From Achatina immaculata (taxonomy: Eukaryota; Mollusca; Gastropoda; Stylommatophora; Achatinidae): 64,000 bases of DNA. Positions 53,061-64,000 of the stretch are shown piece by piece. The DNA lies in contig CM019713.1 in the NCBI GenBank assembly GCA_009760885.1, forward strand, positions 5,090,996 to 5,154,995, in the 5' to 3' direction. The notes under the pieces are model-generated. The model made no database searches. It was given only the letters and a program-made list of their open reading frames with translations, and was not told where the DNA came from. The translations under genes and the position numbers were made by a program. Positions within the stretch are counted from its first letter, which is position 1. The number at the start of each line of letters is the position of its first letter.

Positions 53061-54400
53061 GACATGGAAAGGAGGATTTTATCTTTACCCCACCCCCTCC
53101 CCACAGCTCAGCCCAGCCCAGCCCAGATTGACCGAGTGTCCCGTATTGAACTTAGACAAGATGGTCAGGTTAGCTATAGGGTTCTGTAATCTACGTCTCT
53201 CAAGTTTAATGATAAATGTGAGGCATGGTTTGTGGTTGTAAGGCCAATGTTATTTTCTTACAAAGTTCAGTACCATTGAGAGAGGTTATCTGTTGGACTA
53301 TGGACTATATCTTACTAGAAAAATGACTGGTACATTTTTTGTTGGAGGGGGGGGGGGGGTGGGGATGAGAGATTAGTGTCCCCTTTTATTCCATAAAATG
53401 AGTTTTTCATGGAGATGTTCAGTATCTAAATAAGTGTTGAAGTGCAAAATGTTCCTTTTAAAAAAAATATTAACATAATACATCTATTGTTCAAGCTGGG
53501 ATAACCAGATATCCCATTATAATAGTATCATCCTGCATTTCAGTATTAGTATCATCTTGCATTTCAGTATTAGTATCATCCTGCATTTTAGTATAATATT
53601 CTGATATCTGTCCAGAAACAAAAATTGGACAGCTTAGTACATTAACAGGCTTTTAAAATGTTGAATTTAGAATCAGAAACTTGAGTAGAATCAGAAACAC
53701 CATCATTCTATACTGCCCCTCATCAGATGGTTGGCTGTAATTGCAGTCCAACTTGCTCTGCCCTTGTTTTAACAGTGCCCTTGGCCATGATGAATTCAAT
53801 CCACCTCTTATGTTGTTCAACCCATCTGTATAATTGTTGGCCTCTTGCTCTTTTTCCTCCAGATTTTCCCCTCAGTATAGTTTTAATTATTGTACTTTGC
53901 CTTTGGATATGACCAAAATAGTTAGTGGCGCTACTTCAGCACAATGTGGATGAGCATTTATTTTGAAAAATGTGTTTAGTGTTGGCAACACAAAACAGCC
54001 ATCTTCATTAGCATATTTGATACTCAGCTCAGTTTTAAATGAGATGAAGCTGATTTTAGCATTATGTTATGTGTGTTCTGCTGGTTCCCATTCACCATGG
54101 TAACATATCTGATATCCCATGGTGGCTTTTGCAGAAATGAAGAGAGTGGCAAAGCTGAGAAGAAAAAAAAAATTCTTGTGGTTTATAACTAACATATAAC
54201 GATACATGCTGTTGTATTTTCCTATTATTGTGGCTTTGAAACTCCTAGCAGATGATGTGATATATAGAGTTATACTGTCAGCCTTGAAAAGTACAAAGCA
54301 CTTTAGATGTGAAAGAAAGAAATATAGTAACAGAATGATCATGACCTGAACCTTGGACTCTGGTAGGATGGGCAACCACCCAAATGTAAGAGGACAAAAC
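53061..54400. other. Intergenic, mostly unique
   Basis: Holds a G run at 53346-53358 and a 24-bp tandem repeat (listed separately). No gene recognised. Confidence 0.45.
53518..53592 (+). repeat. 24-bp tandem repeat, three copies
   Basis: Unit TAGTATCATCCTGCATTTCAG with TAT; copies at 53522, 53548 and 53572. Confidence 0.9.
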
Positions 54401-54401
54401 A

Positions 54402-54746
54402 TTATACTTTATTGCTCTTCACTTTGTTTGAATCCAGCTGTTTACCATTTGCTACATTTGGTAGATCATGCAATTCAGGTATCAACTCATGCTGGGAATA
54501 AACTGCAGTAGCATAAATCCCTGGAGCAGACAAAATAACCAGACTTCTCTTAACACAGACATATTTGTTGGTGATCTCTACTGCGACACTGATTCCACAA
54601 AACATGCTCATGAGTTCTGTCTCTCTCCTGTCCATGCCAATCAGGCATTGGTTGCCACCGATTCCCACAACCACCTGTTCTTTGCTCTGTCTATAAGATG
54701 CTGCTGGACCGTGCTCCATGCCACTCTTTTAGTCCATCAAGTATGA
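54402..54746 (-). other. Unrecognised open frame, 105 codons
   Basis: Minus-strand frame 54719-54402 with words ISVAVEITNKYVCVKRSLVI and LPNVANGKQLDSNKVK. An AATAAA overlaps its last codons. The opposite strand is also open (54468-54746). No family recognised; could be part of an unknown repeat or a small gene. Confidence 0.3.
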
Positions 54747-54749
54747 GTT

Positions 54750-56260
54750 CTATGGTAACAAATTACACCCAGCACACACCCACCTTTTACAGAAAAAAAA
54801 AATGACAATTGAAACTAATGGCATTGTTTTAAATAGAGAAATATAGACATTTTTAATTTAGTGAACTCATTGTTACAAAAAAATTTGTATAAGAATTTTT
54901 ATCAGTTGTATATAATTGTGCGAAATTATTGATTTTAAAGTTTATAATACATAACATTTATTGATATCAAAATATATAATATAGAGAAAAAAAATCAAAT
55001 TTGTACACAATTATTTAAATTACTAAAAACATTCTGAACATTATATTATCATATGAAATTACTGGAACAGTAAAATAAAATTTATAACATTGGAAATTTT
55101 ACATTAATCTGTTTATGCTACATAAGCATATCTCTCATCTTCATCTCTTATTCAGATATGCACATGCAAGTCAAATGTACTACTCAAAACATTTTGTGCA
55201 TGTGTGTGTGAATTCACCTGAAGCTACAATGATAATCCTGTAAAAGGGACATCAAACTGGTTAGAAAAGTGGGCAACTGGTGTCTTTTCCTTACTTCCTA
55301 GATCAGACTAAACAAACAAGTTTCTTTGCCACGTATCTTACCAGAAGTACCAGCCTGTAGTTTCTGTTTCTGGAAACATGCATCACCAATGTATCAAAAA
55401 ATAATTAAATTTTATGCTTGTAATTTAGCATTACTCCACTCACTTTTATATTGTTTTCTGGGTGGATTTCTTTTCATAGAATCATATCCATCTGGTTCCA
55501 TCTACAATTCAGACAGAATCTTACAGTAATTTTGACTTCTCAATGTTGTATTATCAATCATTTCCTAAACATTCAGGTGCTATCTCAAAGTACAAAAGCA
55601 TATCAATGCTTTAACCTAATGTGCACTATTTCATTGCCAACATATGCTCAATAAAATTTCTAGTCAACATGGCATCAGTCAGAAATGGTAGGGACATTAG
55701 CCATTAATATCCCTTTAAAAAAAAGATTAATGCAAAATATCGAAATAGATTTTAAAAATTCTTAAATATTAAGTGGTTATGTAACAGATTTCACGGCACT
55801 TTTTTTTGTGGCCTCTGCAGCTCTATTTTGTGTCATTATGTTTAAGATGGTTCTTCTTTATGTGAGGACTATTCAAACTTCCTGGATCTGACATAATGAG
55901 AAAACATCAATGACAATTGTGTATTACACATGTAAACAAAAGCCTCAAGTTTCCATTATAAATATAGATTTTTATTACTGTACACAGATTTCAGACATGT
56001 ATCTGCACATAACAAGAAGCAGAACAGAAATTAAGCCTAAGAACCATCTAACATAGGGCAGAATATACAACAGAGCCATATGCCATAATAAGAAACAACA
56101 AGAATAGGTACCTGCAATACCTAGAAACAGACAGTTAAAAAAAAAAAATGAGACGAACAGAGAGTTATAAATATCTGAAAACAGTTTTCCATAGATGCAA
56201 TAAATTAAGAGAGGAAATAAGAAGGCAGGCTGTGGATAAAAAAAAAAATCTACTATATTC
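54750..56260. other. Intergenic, nothing recognised
   Basis: Very AT-rich with no exon, repeat array or RNA recognised. Confidence 0.45.
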
Positions 56261-56263
56261 TGC

Positions 56264-56435
56264 AACACTGGTCCTATCTTTTTTACATTCAAGGACCAAT
56301 TTTCCAACTACATGTAAGCTGTGGACCACCAATGTACATATAGTAATATAACGTCATAAACCTGTAACTGATGTTAGTGACATCAATAGATGACACTTAA
56401 CAATGCAGCTACAAACCACTGGTGGGAACCACTGC
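56264..56435. mobile_element. Possible hAT-type MITE, degenerate
   Basis: Contains AAGGACCAATTTTCCAACTA, CTGTGGACCACC and ends GGTGGGAACCACTG, words like those of the 21578-21773 element and of hAT MITEs in general. Left end unclear. Confidence 0.4.
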
Positions 56436-56437
56436 TA

Positions 56438-56640
56438 TACATTCATTCATTCATTCATTTGCATGTCCCTTGCGGAACTTTGCCTCCCAAACAGCACTCC
56501 TGTAGGCCTCTCGGTTGTGAGCAAGATGGCCTGCTGCTGTTGCATCCATTTCCAGATTGTCAACGATGTCTTGTAGCCATCTTCGTCTTGGTCTTCCTCT
56601 TTTTCTTTTTCCCATTATGTATCCTTCCAATACGGTCACT
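56438..56640 (-). mobile_element. LINE L-B 3' end fragment
   Basis: Minus strand, open: [58 protein letters not shown]. The best-preserved L-B C-terminus here. (GAAT)n tail shows as CATTCATTCATTCATTCATT at 56439-56458. Confidence 0.87.
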
Positions 56641-56659
56641 GCTATACAACACATATTAA

Positions 56660-56865
56660 AATAAAAATATTATCCTAGAAGGCCAAGATAACAAAATATA
56701 AAACCATTATAAAACCAGCACTCCTGTATGGCTTAGAAACATGGAGTACAACAATGCAAAATGAAAAACAAATGCAATGTTTTGATAACAGAAGGTCAAG
56801 AAGAATGTTTGGCCCCATCAGAGAAAACAATAACTGAGAGCCAGAACCAACACAGAAATTCAAAA
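56660..56865 (+). mobile_element. LINE thumb fragment, unassigned family
   Basis: Plus strand, decayed: ALLYGLETWSTTMQNEKQMQ followed by an RRSRRMFGPIRENN word, corresponding to the post-palm LLYG.E.W block of LINE ORF2. Confidence 0.55.
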
Positions 56866-56869
56866 TCTG

Positions 56870-58715
56870 TACAAAGAACCACTAATCACCCCCATTATGA
56901 AAGCTAACAGATTTACCACTGATAGATCATGTAGAAAGAACGGAAAAGAATCATCAGACCATATATAGGAAGTCTCTGAGTAACAAATAACTTCTGTTAT
57001 TAAGTCTGGTAATATTACATCTAAAGAAAGACCAATCCTTAGCAAAACTGGAACACTATTAACATCAAATAAAGACCAAAAGCAAAGATGGGCTGAACAC
57101 TTCCAAGAAATACTCAATCGACCACACCCAAAAGAATTGTTAAACCTTGAAAATGACTTACCAGCCCCACAACTAAATGTCAACCTAGATGAAATTAAAT
57201 TGCATGAAATTGAAACAGCAGTGAATTTAATGGCTAACAATAAAGCTGCAGGTGAAGATGAAATAACAGCCGAAATGCTAAAAGCTATCAATAGTGACAA
57301 CATGAGACAACTACAGAGAATGTTTAACAAGATTTGGAAAGAAGAAAAGGTCCCTTCTAATTGGAAGAAAGGAATCATTGTTAAAATACCAAAAAAGGGC
57401 AACCTTAGTGACTGTAACAACTGAAGAGGAGTAACCTTAATATCAGTTGTGTCAAAAGTATTTTGCAAAGTCATTTTGAATAGACTCAAAGATATAGTGG
57501 ATACTGCAATGAGAGAAGAACAAGCAGGATTTCGAAAAGGGAGAAGCTGTCTCAACCAGATCTTTACTCTCAGAATAATACTTGAAGAACATATTGAAAA
57601 GCAGAAACCATTAATACTGAACTTCATAGATTTTAAAAAGGCATTTGACAGCATACACAGAGATTCATTATGGAGAATTTTATGTCTATATGGAATACCA
57701 TCTAAAATTGTCAACATCATTAAGGACTTATACAATGGATATGGTTGTGCAGTCAAGACAGAAGAAGGGATGAGTGAATGGTTCCAGATTGAAACAGGTG
57801 TGAAACAAGGATGTATACTGTCTCCTTTACTTTTTGGGATTACAATAGACTTCATAATGAAAAAATGCTGCACAGGTAACACAGGTATTAACTGGGTACA
57901 TGGGACCAAACTAGAAGATCTTGATTTTGCTGATGACATAACTTTTATCAGTAATAATGTGAATTTCATGCAAGAAAAAACAGATAGCCTGTCTTCACTG
58001 GCTAGCAAAATAAGACTTGAAATTAACAAGGACAAAACAAAAATAATGAAAATTCCTCTCAATAAAAATGGAAAAATACACATAGAAGGGATAGATATTG
58101 AAGAAGTCAATCAATTTGCATACCTTGGCAGCTACATAGACCAGGATGGTGATACTAGAAAGGAAATTAGGATCAGAATTGCAAAAGCAGCATCAATCTT
58201 CAAGAATCTTGAGAACATATGGAATTCAAAAGTTATAAGCACAAAAACCAAGTTAAGACTACTCAATTCAAATGTAATATCCACCCTCATTTATGCATGC
58301 GAAAGCTGGAAAACAACTAAAGAAATAGAAAAGAAATTAGATTCTTTTGAAAACAAATGCCTAAGGAAAATACTCGGCATCAAGTGGAATGAATTCAAGC
58401 ACAATGCAGAGATAAGACAGATGACTGAACAACAACCAGTCTCATGGGTGATCAGGAAAAGGAGATGGACATATGTTGGTCACTTGATGAGAAGAAATGA
58501 TCAGAGAATCCCAAAACAAGCTATCAAGTGGAACACAACAGGCCGAAGAAAAAGAGGCAGACTGCGTGAAACTCTGAAGAGGACATTATTAAGAGAGGCG
58601 AAATTAACAGGCATAAAATCCTTTGATGAGGTTGAAGGACTCGCCGAAGACAGGAAAAATTGGCGAACTACTTTGTGAGCCCTATGTGACGTTTAACGGC
58701 ACGGGAAGGATATAA
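56870..58715 (+). mobile_element. LINE L-I, longest copy (5'-truncated ORF2)
   Basis: Plus strand; pre-RT, full RT and C-terminus to the 3' end, then the tail GGGAAGGATATAAGATATAA at 58701-58720. Serves as reference for six other L-I pieces in the window. Lies between NDUFA9 and TM7SF3. The 416-codon frame on the other strand (56860-58110) is its antisense shadow. Confidence 0.92.
57000..58678 (+). pseudogene. L-I reverse transcriptase, one in-frame stop
   Basis: Open except for a TGA at 57422-57424, located where related copies have a Trp (NN-W-RG word), so a single change breaks it. Blocks: [74 protein letters not shown] (first Asp), [34 protein letters not shown] (catalytic FADD), [33 protein letters not shown], and a basic tail [20 protein letters not shown]. 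The endonuclease is missing. Confidence 0.9.
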
Positions 58716-58916
58716 GATATAAGATTAAGTCTGGGCGCTTTAGTGAGACGTGAGAGAAAGAAAAATCACAATATCACATCTCACTAAAGTGCTTTGTCTA
58801 CGATTTTTTTCGAGGTCTAATCCTACAAAACTCTGTTCTCTTACTTTACAGTATGAAAGCCTCATTGTTTCCTATTTATTAAAAAAATTGTTCCTATTAT
58901 TAAGTCTGTTCATTAA

Positions 58917-59608
58917 CTCTTTCCGTGCCTTTGGTCATTATAATGACGCTTCCGGTTTCCCATTGTGTACCAATAGTCATTATAATGATCATTGTTTGTT
59001 TCAATAAAACAACCGGTGTAACATTTAGATTGTATATATTTTGTCCACAATTCCGGTGACACTTTTCAAAATGGCGAAAGAGCGCCTAGTTACGAGCGAT
59101 AAAAAGGACAAGAAGCATGGAAATTACTCAATTTTTGATGATGTAGATAGGGGTATGGACATAGCCTATGGCCACCCCACTGCTCTTGAATGTTTTCTAA
59201 GTAGATCTAAACATATTTAGATGACTGGAGAAGTAGTTAGGAGGTTAGTTCAGACATTCATTCAGCGAGAATGCAACACAGAATCACAATACGAGATCGA
59301 CAAGTAGATCTACACATCTCAGATGGTAAGTAGTGGTAAGTAGTGCATATCTAGACCTAGCCGATGGTGAGCTGGGCACAATCAGTGTCTAAAAACATCA
59401 CATTACTTCTTTTTTCCTAAAAAACTCTGCATTTATGAAATTTTCATTCATTTAGCTATACTTTGAAACATATTAAGTATACGGAAGTACATGGAAGTAC
59501 TGTTTTCCATTCCATTTTATAACTATACCCCCCAACCCTATCAAGACCCGCGTTTTTACTCTGGTACTCCACAACACGTCCGTGTTTCTTCCTCAGGCAC
59601 GGAAAGAG
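58917..59608. mobile_element. piggyBac-type non-autonomous element, 692 bp
   Basis: Flanked by TTAA at 58913-58916 and 59609-59612. Perfect 14-bp inverted ends CTCTTTCCGTGCCT. The left subterminal region has two copies of GTCATTATAATGA, a word typical of piggyBac ends. No full transposase; a small open frame starts at 59071. Confidence 0.85.
59071..59220 (+). pseudogene. Small frame inside the piggyBac element, 49 codons
   Basis: ATG in a good context (AAAATGG) opens MAKERLVTSDKKDKK, then SIFDDVDRGMDIAYG and PTALECFLSRSKHI, then TAG. Probably the residue of a transposase N-terminus; homology not recognised. Confidence 0.35.
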
Positions 59609-59612
59609 TTAA

Positions 59613-61253
59613 GCTGACACAAGTCAGATCAAATACATAGGTCAGTTACATAATGTATGGTATACAGTGTAACTCCCTATAAAACCATTAAAGAAAATTC
59701 AGAGTGCTGTAGATAGACAATGTTTTGATGTGCACCACAAAGTAGTGCCCATGTGTTATTATTAGCCATTGTATATAACTTGAATTTTGAATATAAAATG
59801 CTGTGATGGGGGGGGGGTTGCTTGTAACTATGGGCTGTATGTAAGTCCAACATTTGTAACTCAGGAACTGGTTGTACAGGAGATAGAAAGGATAAAGCCA
59901 AGGCAAACATGGGTACATGGAAGATGACTTAACAAAACTTGCAATTAACAACTGGAGAGAGAAAGTCAGGAAGAGAGATGAATGGGGACAGATTCCATCT
60001 GCATCAATGAGCCCTACAGACTTGGAATGCTACAGAGGGTTCTTATCTGTGCAAAGCAATGTCATAAACAAAAATCCTGTGCATAAAACCAGGTTTGCAC
60101 TAGGTGATAACATAGTGAGAGCTCATGTGTTAGAGATGTAAGCTAAAAAAAAAAAAAAGAGGTGCAGTTAGTTATTTACTTCCTGTGAACTTCAGCTCAA
60201 GAATAACTATGTGCCCATTCACAGCAAACAGTTTCTCAGGAATATAAGAATCCTGGAAGTAAGTGAACAAAAATACTTTTTTCAGTAAAACATTTCCCCT
60301 TGTCAAATATATAGTTTTAGTTTCATGCTGAGTATTATGTCATGGACCACATAACAGAGAAAAATAAACAGTCACCACATAGCTTTTCTTTTTTATATAG
60401 TAATAAATTCAATGAGCAACAATGTTACCGTGTAAAAGTGTAAAATCTGAAAGTATCACAAAAAAAAAACATACAAAAACAATAAAATAATTGTAAATTA
60501 CAGGGAAATTATCAATAAACTGAAGAATAAAATGGGAATAAAGTTTGTATTTTATCTCACTATACAGACTAAAGTCTATTCCACATGATTTTAAGCATTA
60601 CAGTCAATAAATTGGGTTCATTTAAACAAAGTATGCTTGCTGATCAATGCTTGCTCAAGACAACTCTTCGATTAGTACTGTTTTTTTTTTTTTAACCTAA
60701 CAAGGAAACTGACAGAACACCAATATCATTTTTGTGTGAAATGGACAGCTGTTAAAAAAACACTTCTTCATTTATATCAACCTTGTTATGTCCTTCTAAG
60801 TTTGATATGTTTGTTCTATATTACCCATGATTCACTGGGGTAGCAAAAAATGAGCAATTCATCAAGAACTTCAGATGGACCATCAACCAACAAAGAACAG
60901 GTGTAATTAGTTTCTGTACACAGAAGGGGGTAATGAAGAGGAGACAGAAGCACCTACAGATGTGTCCAGAATGCATGGATAATGGTCCTTCCTACCTAAG
61001 TAATTAACTAGCCAACTAACTAACCCATGATTGATACACTTTCCCTTTTCTGGCTTTGCCATTTGATTTCAATTTTCAATGACATAATATAAACACACAG
61101 TCTAATGGTCCTTTTTTTTTAAATTGCGATTTATCAACTGCAAATTAGCACAAAAGAGTTACAAGTGACTGGGTGAAAATAATGTCATCTGGATAAATGT
61201 TTTATGTTGAATTATACTCATAGTGTTATTAATGAGTATATAGTTCATCTGTG

Positions 61254-61287
<34 letters not shown>

Positions 61288-61399
61288 ATTAATATTCTAT
61301 CCTATCACAGTATCAAGATGTTTATGTTTCTGGAAACTATGCAGAGAAGATTAGTTACTGTTCTTAAATAACATTTCTTTGTCTGCTTACTCCCTCACA
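59613..61399. other. Intergenic / TM7SF3 3' flank
   Basis: Holds the unexplained small frame 59917-60141, a G run at 59809-59817 and a (TA)n(GA)n run at about 61253-61287. AATAAA on the minus strand (TTTATT) occurs several times; none assigned. Confidence 0.4.
61253..61288 (+). repeat. (TA)n(GA)n microsatellite
   Basis: About 11 TA units followed by five GA units. Confidence 0.93.
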
Positions 61400-61704
61400 T
61401 CATGTCAGAAGATTATGTTCACTGCGTCTGCCACCAGAAGGACCTATAGAATGGTACAAGGCAGGTGCCCTCCTTGCAGCACCTGCTCCCCTGGGCAGCA
61501 GACTTGCCCCCTCATCACTTTCCACATCATCGTTGCCACTGTTCACCATGTCATCCTCTGATCCTGTCAGTCTTGGCTGGACCGGGGCTGTAAATCGGAT
61601 GTGTCTTGCTGGAATATCAAAAGATGGCTTGTCTCTGCCTCTATAGAACTGGAAAACAACTCCAGTTATGGCAAGTGCTGGCCACAGAGCAGCTAAGGCA
61701 ATAT
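61400..61704 (-). CDS. TM7SF3: TM7SF3 last exon
   Basis: Acceptor CTTTCATACAG, enters in phase 1 (codon completed to Asp), 100 residues and TGA. The open frame extends upstream to a Met at 61753, but that part is intron. Confidence 0.85.
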
Positions 61705-63655
61705 CTGTATGAAAGAAGCACAGATTATAACCTGTCATTTGGCCTTGACCCACTAGATTTGCAAAAATAATTCCTCAAGACTGATACTCATTATGATTTT
61801 TATAACTGCATGGAATTTAAAACTGTATTATTATTATTATTCTGTTATTATAGTGAGGGGGGGGGGAGTGGAACCTGGTAACCATTGCACGTTTTTTTTT
61901 TCTAAACTTTGTCATCATAAAAATGAATGCCTTACACCAAGTCATTTGGCCTGAGCTTCAGTATGCCTTATGTGGCACAGCAGGATCTTCTACCAGATAT
62001 CAGGTCCATGTGTTCGCCCATGGTGTTTACTGAACATCTAAGCTAACTTCTGCTGTGAGTGCTGCCCCCCCCCCCACTCACCATACACCACCCAATGGAC
62101 ATACCTGAAAAAAAAAAAAAAAACAGGTTCCTCCCAACAGGAAATGTTCAATATAATAAAAACTTTTTTCTTGGTTTTATTTCATTTGTGTATTATCTAT
62201 CTAAATCTCACAAGAGCAGAGTAATACTGGATACAATATTTCAGCAAATCATAAATAAAATTTATTTCACTGCTCAAATTCTTTCAGTTAACCTTTATTC
62301 ACCCATAATAAACAAACAAATAAAAAAACACACAACACACACCACACCATACAACCACATACATCAAACCAACAGTACAAACAACAAGTATGTTTACTTC
62401 ATCAATATAAACTATACTAAGTACTGCAGTGTAAAAAAAAATGCCATCGAACCTTGTGAATGGAAGGGTGCCACAACTTTTACTGTAACATATCCCTCTT
62501 CAGTCTGATGATACAGGGCATTAAGGAACACGAGTCTGAGGCTTGACCTCAGAGGGATGCCTGGACACAGGATGAGCATGAATGCACCCACAATTCCACA
62601 GGATAGGATGCTCAGCTGATGAATGAAAATGTACCATGCAGGAAGCTCTCAACTTTAAAGGAGCAAAACAACTATACATACAAGTCCCTGGATCATTAGA
62701 GGAAGAATCCTTCCCTTTACCTTCCTGGCCTTGAGCTCTTGGTTTATTCTAAATTCTAGTCTTAATCAGAATATTTGCTTAACATTTGATTTTTTTTTTT
62801 TTTTAAAGAAAGTTTTACAAAAGTAAAATTAGATCTAGAAATAACAATTTAAAGCTTGACTGTATCTAGAATCTGGGAATCAGCATCATCACACTCAGGG
62901 CACACCCATACATGCTCTGCTCTCTGCTCCAGTAACCACCATAGAGTATGATCACTAATTGTGCCAGTCAGCTGTTGTTTCTGGTAACCTTGAAATCTGT
63001 CAGCCTGCCACCTGGCTCTTCCTTCTCCCCTCTTCATTCCTCTATTCTTCATCCTCTGTAGGATTATATACACATATATGCCATTTTCTCCTCCTGCACA
63101 AGTTTCTTGGCCACAACTTCAGTATATCTATCCTGTCCATAGGAATCATACCTGTTTCAATAGCATTATGGGAAACATGATTGGCTACCTCACTGCTTCT
63201 CATTCCTACATGACCTTGGCAATATATGATTTCCGCTCTATGAGCCAATGTTGGCCCTAAAGGAATGTCAACAATCAATCTATATGACCTTCATAATAAC
63301 TTTTTTTTTAAGTAGGACTCTAATGATCTTCCAGTGATTAAGAAAAAACTTTTTAAAAAAGTTTATATCTCAACAGCAAATACTTTCAATTTAATGCACA
63401 TAAACAAGTTTACTGAGGCCCTTACACGCGACTAGTAAACTTGAGCTATTAAGTGATGCACTTTACACTACTGTGCAAGTGCAAAAGAAATATCTTTAAA
63501 GTTACTTTGCTACATTAAAACTGAAAACAATGACCATCTGTGCAATGAATTACTTACCACTTTTGTGTATGCCATGAGCAAAACACAGAACAGAAGAACA
63601 ACACAGACAAAGCCAATGCTGTAGTTCAAATCTGTATCCCACCACCAGATATTTC
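61400..63655 (-). CDS. TM7SF3: TM7SF3, last three exons
   Basis: Seven-transmembrane superfamily member 3, a multi-pass membrane protein linked to cell survival under stress. Exons (minus): 63655-63558, 62645-62453, 61704-61400, phases 2, 0, 1, giving 197 residues and a TGA. Three hydrophobic segments: YSIGFVCVVLLFCVLLMAYT, QLSILSCGIVGAFMLILCPG, and IALAALWPALAITGVVFQF. The words LSILSCGIVGAF, VKVVAPFHSQDIALAALWP and FYRGRDKPSF align in order with the end of the vertebrate protein (L.ILTCGVIG, NVPFQTNDFIILAVW, RRERGRPFF), from memory. A polar tail follows, with an acidic SEDDMV and GASLLPRG. The rest of the gene lies beyond the right edge. Confidence 0.83.
61705..62452. other. TM7SF3 intron, nothing recognised
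   Basis: Homopolymer runs (G at 61857-61866, C at 62065-62075, A at 62109-62123). The frame 62059-62508 runs into the antisense of the next exon and is not a gene. Confidence 0.45.
62453..62645 (-). CDS. TM7SF3: TM7SF3 penultimate exon
   Basis: 64 codons plus one base: WYIFIHQLSILSCGIVGAFM, LCPGIPLRSSLRLVFLNALY, EEGYVTVKVVAPFHSQ. Donor GTTCGA is weak. The acceptor is placed at GTTGAGAG for phase reasons but lacks a good pyrimidine tract, so the 5' border may be off by a few bases. Confidence 0.75.
62646..63557. other. TM7SF3 intron, nothing recognised
   Basis: Unique; the open frames at 62849-63278 on either strand have no supporting features. Confidence 0.4.
63558..63655 (-). CDS. TM7SF3: TM7SF3 antepenultimate exon
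   Basis: Acceptor TTTCCTCATAG, enters in phase 2, 32 codons (IWWWDTDLNYSIGFVCVVLL then FCVLLMAYTKV), leaves in phase 0 at GTAAGT. One transmembrane helix. Confidence 0.78.
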
Positions 63656-64000
63656 CTATGAGGAAATTACAACCATATTATCTGACTCAGTCATCAGGTC
63701 AAAGAACTGCTTAAGAAAATCAGTAAGTGTATACAGTAATGATCTCTTATCCTACTTCATAAAAAATGGATAGATTGATAAATGTATGAAGTCAAAGACA
63801 AGAGGCTGGTATGTCTTTATAAGACTGACTATTATTACTACCAGCAAAGTATATAAATGATATATTTCTGGTTAACATACCACAGTGGCACTGACCGATC
63901 AATGGGCAGGAAATGTTGGAGCACCTGTTACTGTTAACAGCTTAAAACATAGTCCTATCATTCCAATGAGGCACCTATGCTGTTAGCGCTCATATTTTTC

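Noticed and set aside
56860..58110. 416-codon open frame on the minus strand
   Set aside because: It is the antisense of the L-I reverse transcriptase; it has no recognisable domains and is full of Ser/Leu/Ile as expected of an antisense frame.
59917..60141. 74-codon frame with REKVRKRDEWGQ
   Set aside because: Possibly a LINE C-terminal remnant, but too little similarity to call; left unannotated.
61400..61753. Complete 117-residue membrane protein starting at 61753
   Set aside because: The first 16 codons are intron; a clear acceptor at 61705 and phase agreement with the exon at 62453 show it is the last exon of TM7SF3.
62059..62508. 149-codon plus-strand frame
   Set aside because: Asn/Thr/Lys-rich low-complexity translation overlapping the antisense of a TM7SF3 exon.

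Overview
The window is nuclear DNA from an animal, most likely a mollusc and possibly a gastropod. The evidence is AT-rich sequence, GT-AG introns of several kilobases, three metazoan genes split into short exons, and a dense load of LINEs, tRNA-headed SINEs, Tc1/mariner, piggyBac and hAT copies and minisatellites. The mollusc assignment is inferred from the repeat types and protein divergence; no species marker was seen. Almost all of the long open reading frames are transposon remains or minisatellite translations. The real host exons are short and had to be found by splice-site and protein reasoning.

Host genes. (1) Plus strand, 4997-25497: the last eight exons of DNAI7 (CASC1, IC97 family, an axonemal inner-arm dynein factor), 334 residues to the stop; the N-terminal half lies upstream or was not found. 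(2) Minus strand, 51167 down to 28649: a complete 11-exon NDUFA9 (mitochondrial complex I subunit), 1203 coding bases, 400 residues, with all phases consistent. It converges tail to tail with DNAI7. (3) Minus strand, 63655 down to 61400: the last three exons of TM7SF3 (seven-transmembrane protein), continuing past the right edge. The human orthologues of all three are, from general knowledge, on chromosome arm 12p.

Repeat layout. 1-2540: a minus-strand LINE (L-A) with endonuclease and reverse transcriptase. DNAI7 introns: LINE 3' ends (families L-B, L-C, L-M, L-I), a 54-bp minisatellite (10815-11300), a large decayed LINE (11800-14520) that carries another LINE end and an 867-bp foldback element as nested insertions, a mariner-type transposon (15059-16437), a restriction-like nuclease fragment, a hAT MITE, a Tc1 copy (22549-23864) and a LINE RT fragment (24300-25020). 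NDUFA9 introns: a GC-rich repeat block (29640-30850), several minisatellites, LINE and SINE copies, a mariner with near-perfect ends (42228-43555), and a LINE (L-K, 47431-49967) with clean target-site duplications and one stop codon in its reverse transcriptase. Upstream of NDUFA9: a three-level nested insertion (51250-52588), LINE L-I (about 56870-58715) and a piggyBac-type non-autonomous element (58917-59608).

No CRISPR, operon or bacterial features, rRNA genes or convincing tRNA genes are present. The main points of interest are the nested-insertion histories readable from target-site duplications, the foldback element with a Penelope/hammerhead-like motif, a shared core among three SINEs, and the deep linkage of the three genes. 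LINE family labels (L-A, L-B, L-C, L-I, L-K, L-M) and repeat labels (R1, R2) are mine for this window only.
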